From: Gnetum montanum
Lineage: Eukaryota > Streptophyta > Gnetopsida > Gnetales > Gnetaceae
Direction: 5' to 3'
NCBI GenBank assembly: GCA_015680685.1
Contig: MNCI01011128.1
Location: forward strand, 1,084,934 to 1,148,933
DNA: 64,000 nucleotides
Each line of letters opens with the position of its first letter. The stretch's first letter is position 1. Positions 60,964 through 64,000 of this stretch are shown here, one piece after another. Under the pieces are notes generated by a model that saw only the letters and a list, made by a program, of their open reading frames with translations, ran no database searches and had not been told where the DNA came from. The position numbers and the translations under genes were made by a program.

Positions 60964-61107
60964 ACACTCATCACCTTAGGATAGACTAGATTCATTTATT
61001 ATTATAGTCAAACTTAAAGTAAGAAATTACTTTTACTTCACCATGTATGCTAGTAGCCAAATGGCCAAACAACATCAACATATCATATACCTTACTATGA
61101 ACTAAAC

Positions 61108-61933
61108 TTATGAGCAACAAGGTACCCCTATGCCCAACTATATGAATCACTAAGGCATTTACGTGCAATCTGGTCGAATTCCATGGACCTATAGTTCTCT
61201 AGTACACTAGCTCTTCTAGAAAGTAAAACGACTGTTGAGAACATTCGTTGTCTTCTCAACTACACTTGTGAGGCTCAAGGGTATGGTTTAAGTGTAATTG
61301 AGGTACATAATTTTTTATCTTTTATGTTTTATAATTTTGATCACCTACAACAAGAATGAAAGGTAAAGTAATTAAAGATCTAATTCATCTACTACCTAGC
61401 TAGCCTAACATAAGTAACCACCCCACTTTCCTGAACACATATAATGCTGTTGGGCTACCAAACATTAAGCGTTGCTAGGTTACTAAGTACTATATGTATG
61501 CTCGAAGTGGTCATGCTTGTGTTCATTAACAACGGGAATTTAATTGCTTAATTGAATTGCAGTAAAGTAAAGTGCATGAAAGTAAAATGCATTAAAAAAA
61601 CATTAATCTATTATCAGTGTTACAAGAATTTTCAAAAGAGTTTATTTTTATTCCCGTCACACTACTACACTTAGGTACATCAATGTTCAAACAAAGAACA
61701 GTACACATAGACTCCTTCTACGGGCACTCATAAAATATTCTAACTCTAGAGAAAATAAACTACAAGAGCTTCACTACTTTGACTAAAAACTGAAAATTAA
61801 CTACCAAATCAGGAGCCTAGGTGCTATATTTATAGGCCAATGTATACCCCCCAACGTCGAATACCCGACATCACATCAAGACCTCGACATCGAATACCTA
61901 ACGTCAAAACATACGAACAAATGCACTTCATCA
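61108..61933 (-). repeat. 3' LTR of element I (minus)
   Basis: The left edge is near 61108 (decayed TTATGAGCAAC) and the right edge is CTTCATCA at 61933, followed by the reversed purine tract TACCCCTGCAACT. TATTTATA is at 61827-61834. Its motif cluster uses TCGAATACC and GACATC words. The element body runs right, out of the window. Confidence 0.75.
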
Positions 61934-62285
61934 TACCCCTGCAACTAAATGAAAACTCATCCTCAAGTGAAGAAAAGGAGGAACAAGTTCTTTACAAAAT
62001 ATTGGGTAGGTATGGGATTATTAACTGACATACAAATTGACTCAAATGGAACAGACAGACTCTGAGTGTCCAAGTGTATAGCATTACAACTTTTTACAAA
62101 ATTGGATGTCCATGATAAGAGAAGGGAGCACCCTAGATAACACTGACATCCAACACCTCTTAGTAGTAGAAGAGTAAGAGAGAAGATCCAACGATCATGA
62201 ACAGTCCTCGTTGTGTGGTGCTACCGCATCATCCTTGGTGAAGATAGTCTTACTTCTAGTCCATGCTTTCCACTGCAATCATAAT

Positions 62286-63430
62286 TGATGAGACATGAAA
62301 TTGCTCATATTGCTGGCAGTCGCATTAAGGCACCCACATTATATCATGGGTCGCGATATCGCGTATGCGATATATCATGGGCCGCGATATCGTGTATGTG
62401 ATATATCATGGGCTGCGATATCGTGTATGCGATATATCATAATTGATGAGACATGAAATTGCTCATATTGCTGGCAGTCGCATTAAGGCACCCACATTAT
62501 ATCATGGGTCGCGATATCGCGTATGCGATATATCATGGGCCGCGATATCGTGTATGCGATATATCATGGGCCGCAATATCTCATCTGCCCGCGATATCGC
62601 GTACGCGATATCATAGTCAGCCGCAATTTCTATAAATAAGAGGCCGCTCTCCCTCATTTCACATCACAGTTTTAGAGTAGTGAAGATCTGGCAGTTTAAT
62701 CCTGCTAGAGTTAGATTTTTTTCCCGTGTCTGCCCGCAGTGTCGTGAATGTAATTGTACGGTGTCTTTATTCGAGTGTGTCGTACTTGGACACGCACATG
62801 ACCGGCAATCAAGATTGAGATTACTTCATCATTGCAGCATTCATTTTGTTATTTATTTATGTATTATTTATTTAATGTTATTTACTATTTTCTCTCTCTC
62901 ACCCTTAAACTCCTAGAAGCGGAATGAGTACGACTTGGTTACGAGCATTTAAGTGTGACTACTTGGTAGCCCAGTGGCGTAGCTAGCATCTGCGCTTGGT
63001 AATCCCAATGGCGTATTTGGGATCTGCGCTTGGTAATCCCAGTGGTGTACCTAGGACCTACGCTTGGTAGTCCCAGTGGTAGTCATGCACGAGGTCCAAG
63101 ATGTGTACGGTTGATCAAGGAATCGATTGCTCGTCGCACTTAGGCTAGATTAGATTTTCTTACCCCTTTCCCTCTTAGCTTAGTTTAGTTAATATTATTT
63201 TCCATTGTCTCAGGAGTAGCATAGAATTAGGAACACATCATACACCTAACTCTAGACTAAACCATACATGACATATGATAAATACTACTCCAGGTGGGAA
63301 GACAGCGAACTGCGACCTAAGGATAACTATCTAGGTGCCACAACTAGTCCGTCTGCGGAGTTCGACCGGATTGCGGGTGAAAACGCTCGTATTCGTATGG
63401 TTGAATGTAGGGGTACCTCGCTGCTCATCA
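62286..63430 (+). repeat. Solo LTR J with 158 bp tandem duplication, TSD ATAAT
   Basis: It starts TGATGAGACATG, ends TGCTCATCA, and ATAAT flanks it (62281-62285, 63431-63435). TATAAATA is at 62631-62638. A 158 bp direct repeat (from 62280 and from 62438) includes the TSD-side bases CATAAT and the LTR start. The U3 therefore holds many GCGATATCGC and GCGATATATC words. Confidence 0.9.
62962..63083 (+). repeat. U5 tandem repeat in LTR J, ~34 bp unit, four copies
   Basis: CTTGGTARTCCCAGTGGCGT starts at 62962, 62995, 63029 and 63063 (spacing 33, 34, 34). B LTRs have fewer copies of the same unit. Confidence 0.8.
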
Positions 63431-64000
63431 ATAATAGAATCATGAATTAGTATGCAATGTGTAACACATAGCTATTAAATGCCTTGTCTCGTCAGTGGTT
63501 ACACTCAACTAGGTTGTGATTATGATAGATTGATTCCTTTGGTAGTGTTAGCGGGAAGGTTGACAAATAGGAGATAAGCAGTCCATTAAATTTGAAAAGG
63601 TTTAACACAAGGATATATTTGAAGAGAGTGTAAAAATTCACAACAATAAAAATTAAAAAATGAAAGTTCACTAAAAAATGTTATGAAGATGTGCACAATT
63701 GGATGTCATTGATGGGATAAACAAAAAGAATTTGATTCTAAGAGTGTCTAAAGATAAAGAACTTAACTAACCCAACCAAAAGATATGCACGTGGATCCTC
63801 CCCAAAGCAAGCACAGGCCTTTTATGCCCTTGCATAACTTCAAACCAAAGAGTCTATGGGCTTCGTGGATGATTAATGGTTACAGAAGGTTAAGTACAAA
63901 AACCTAAAAAAAACTAACTAAGAATTCTGACACATCAAATTAGGACATTGAACCAGAACATAAAATCGGTAGTGAGGTGAGACATGGAAAGCATAGATGG

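Larger units (their letters stand above)
61934..64000 (-). mobile_element. Element I internal region, D-like, leaving window; split by solo LTR J
   Basis: 61934-62280 parallels the sequence next to the 3' LTR of element D (39278-39480). 63436-64000 contains the conserved stem-loop (63784-63836: TATGCACG and CTTGCATA arms, one mismatch) about 700 bp from the LTR once J is removed, as in D. No coding sequence is seen. Confidence 0.6.

Overview
This is a plant nuclear DNA window made almost entirely of nested, decaying retroelements around one intact-looking host gene. The evidence is spliceosomal introns, plant-type Ty3/Gypsy, Ty1/Copia and LINE relics, and a plant-specific membrane protein family. 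The density of old nested LTR elements and the 2.9 kb intron suggest a large-genome seed plant, perhaps a gymnosperm. That is inference; nothing here fixes the species.

Layout. 1-10697: element A (+), an Athila-like Gypsy element entering from the left with gag, protease, RT, RNase H, integrase, a long noncoding block, an extra third ORF (ORF3) and the 3' LTR. 10698-14467 and 20408-22250: AT-rich relics, including a Copia RNase H fragment. 14473-20402: element B (+, TSD ACAAC), with gag and a gutted ORF3 but no pol. 22250-23927 and 33040-34150: one antisense LINE split by element C (23928-33039, -, imperfect TSD CTAAT/CTGAT), which has gag and a long ORF3 but no pol. 35460-37260: a second, related LINE copy. 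38348-45587: element D (-, TSD ATAGT), with gag and protease but no RT, integrase or ORF3, and an assembly gap inside gag. 47032-53097: a minus-strand host gene for a five-pass membrane protein, eight mapped exons, 5' exon unresolved, with a LINE fragment in its largest intron. 58049-64000: a pile of LTRs in both orientations, including three solo LTRs with perfect TSDs (CATGT, GTTAA, ATAAT).

Elements A-D share one architecture. Their LTRs have terminal repeats TGATGAG/CTCATCA and a short U3. Just upstream of the LTR TATA box is a cluster of short palindromic motifs (GATATCGC-like in most, GTATACG-like in A, other words in two further LTRs). B-D, whose 5' LTRs lie in the window, show a tRNA-Asp-type primer site or decayed versions of it. 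After the coding part comes a noncoding region with two conserved RNA-like hairpins about 650-760 nt apart; the second shows compensatory stem changes.

The main candidate for something undescribed is in A and C. Upstream of ORF3 each carries an internal palindrome cluster plus TATA box that copies that element's own LTR promoter signature, followed by a leader, a strong splice donor and a short intron ending at the ORF3 start (the acceptor AG is lost in C). This looks like a second promoter for a spliced subgenomic ORF3 RNA. A, B, C and D then form a deletion series that keeps the noncoding module and varies which proteins are retained.
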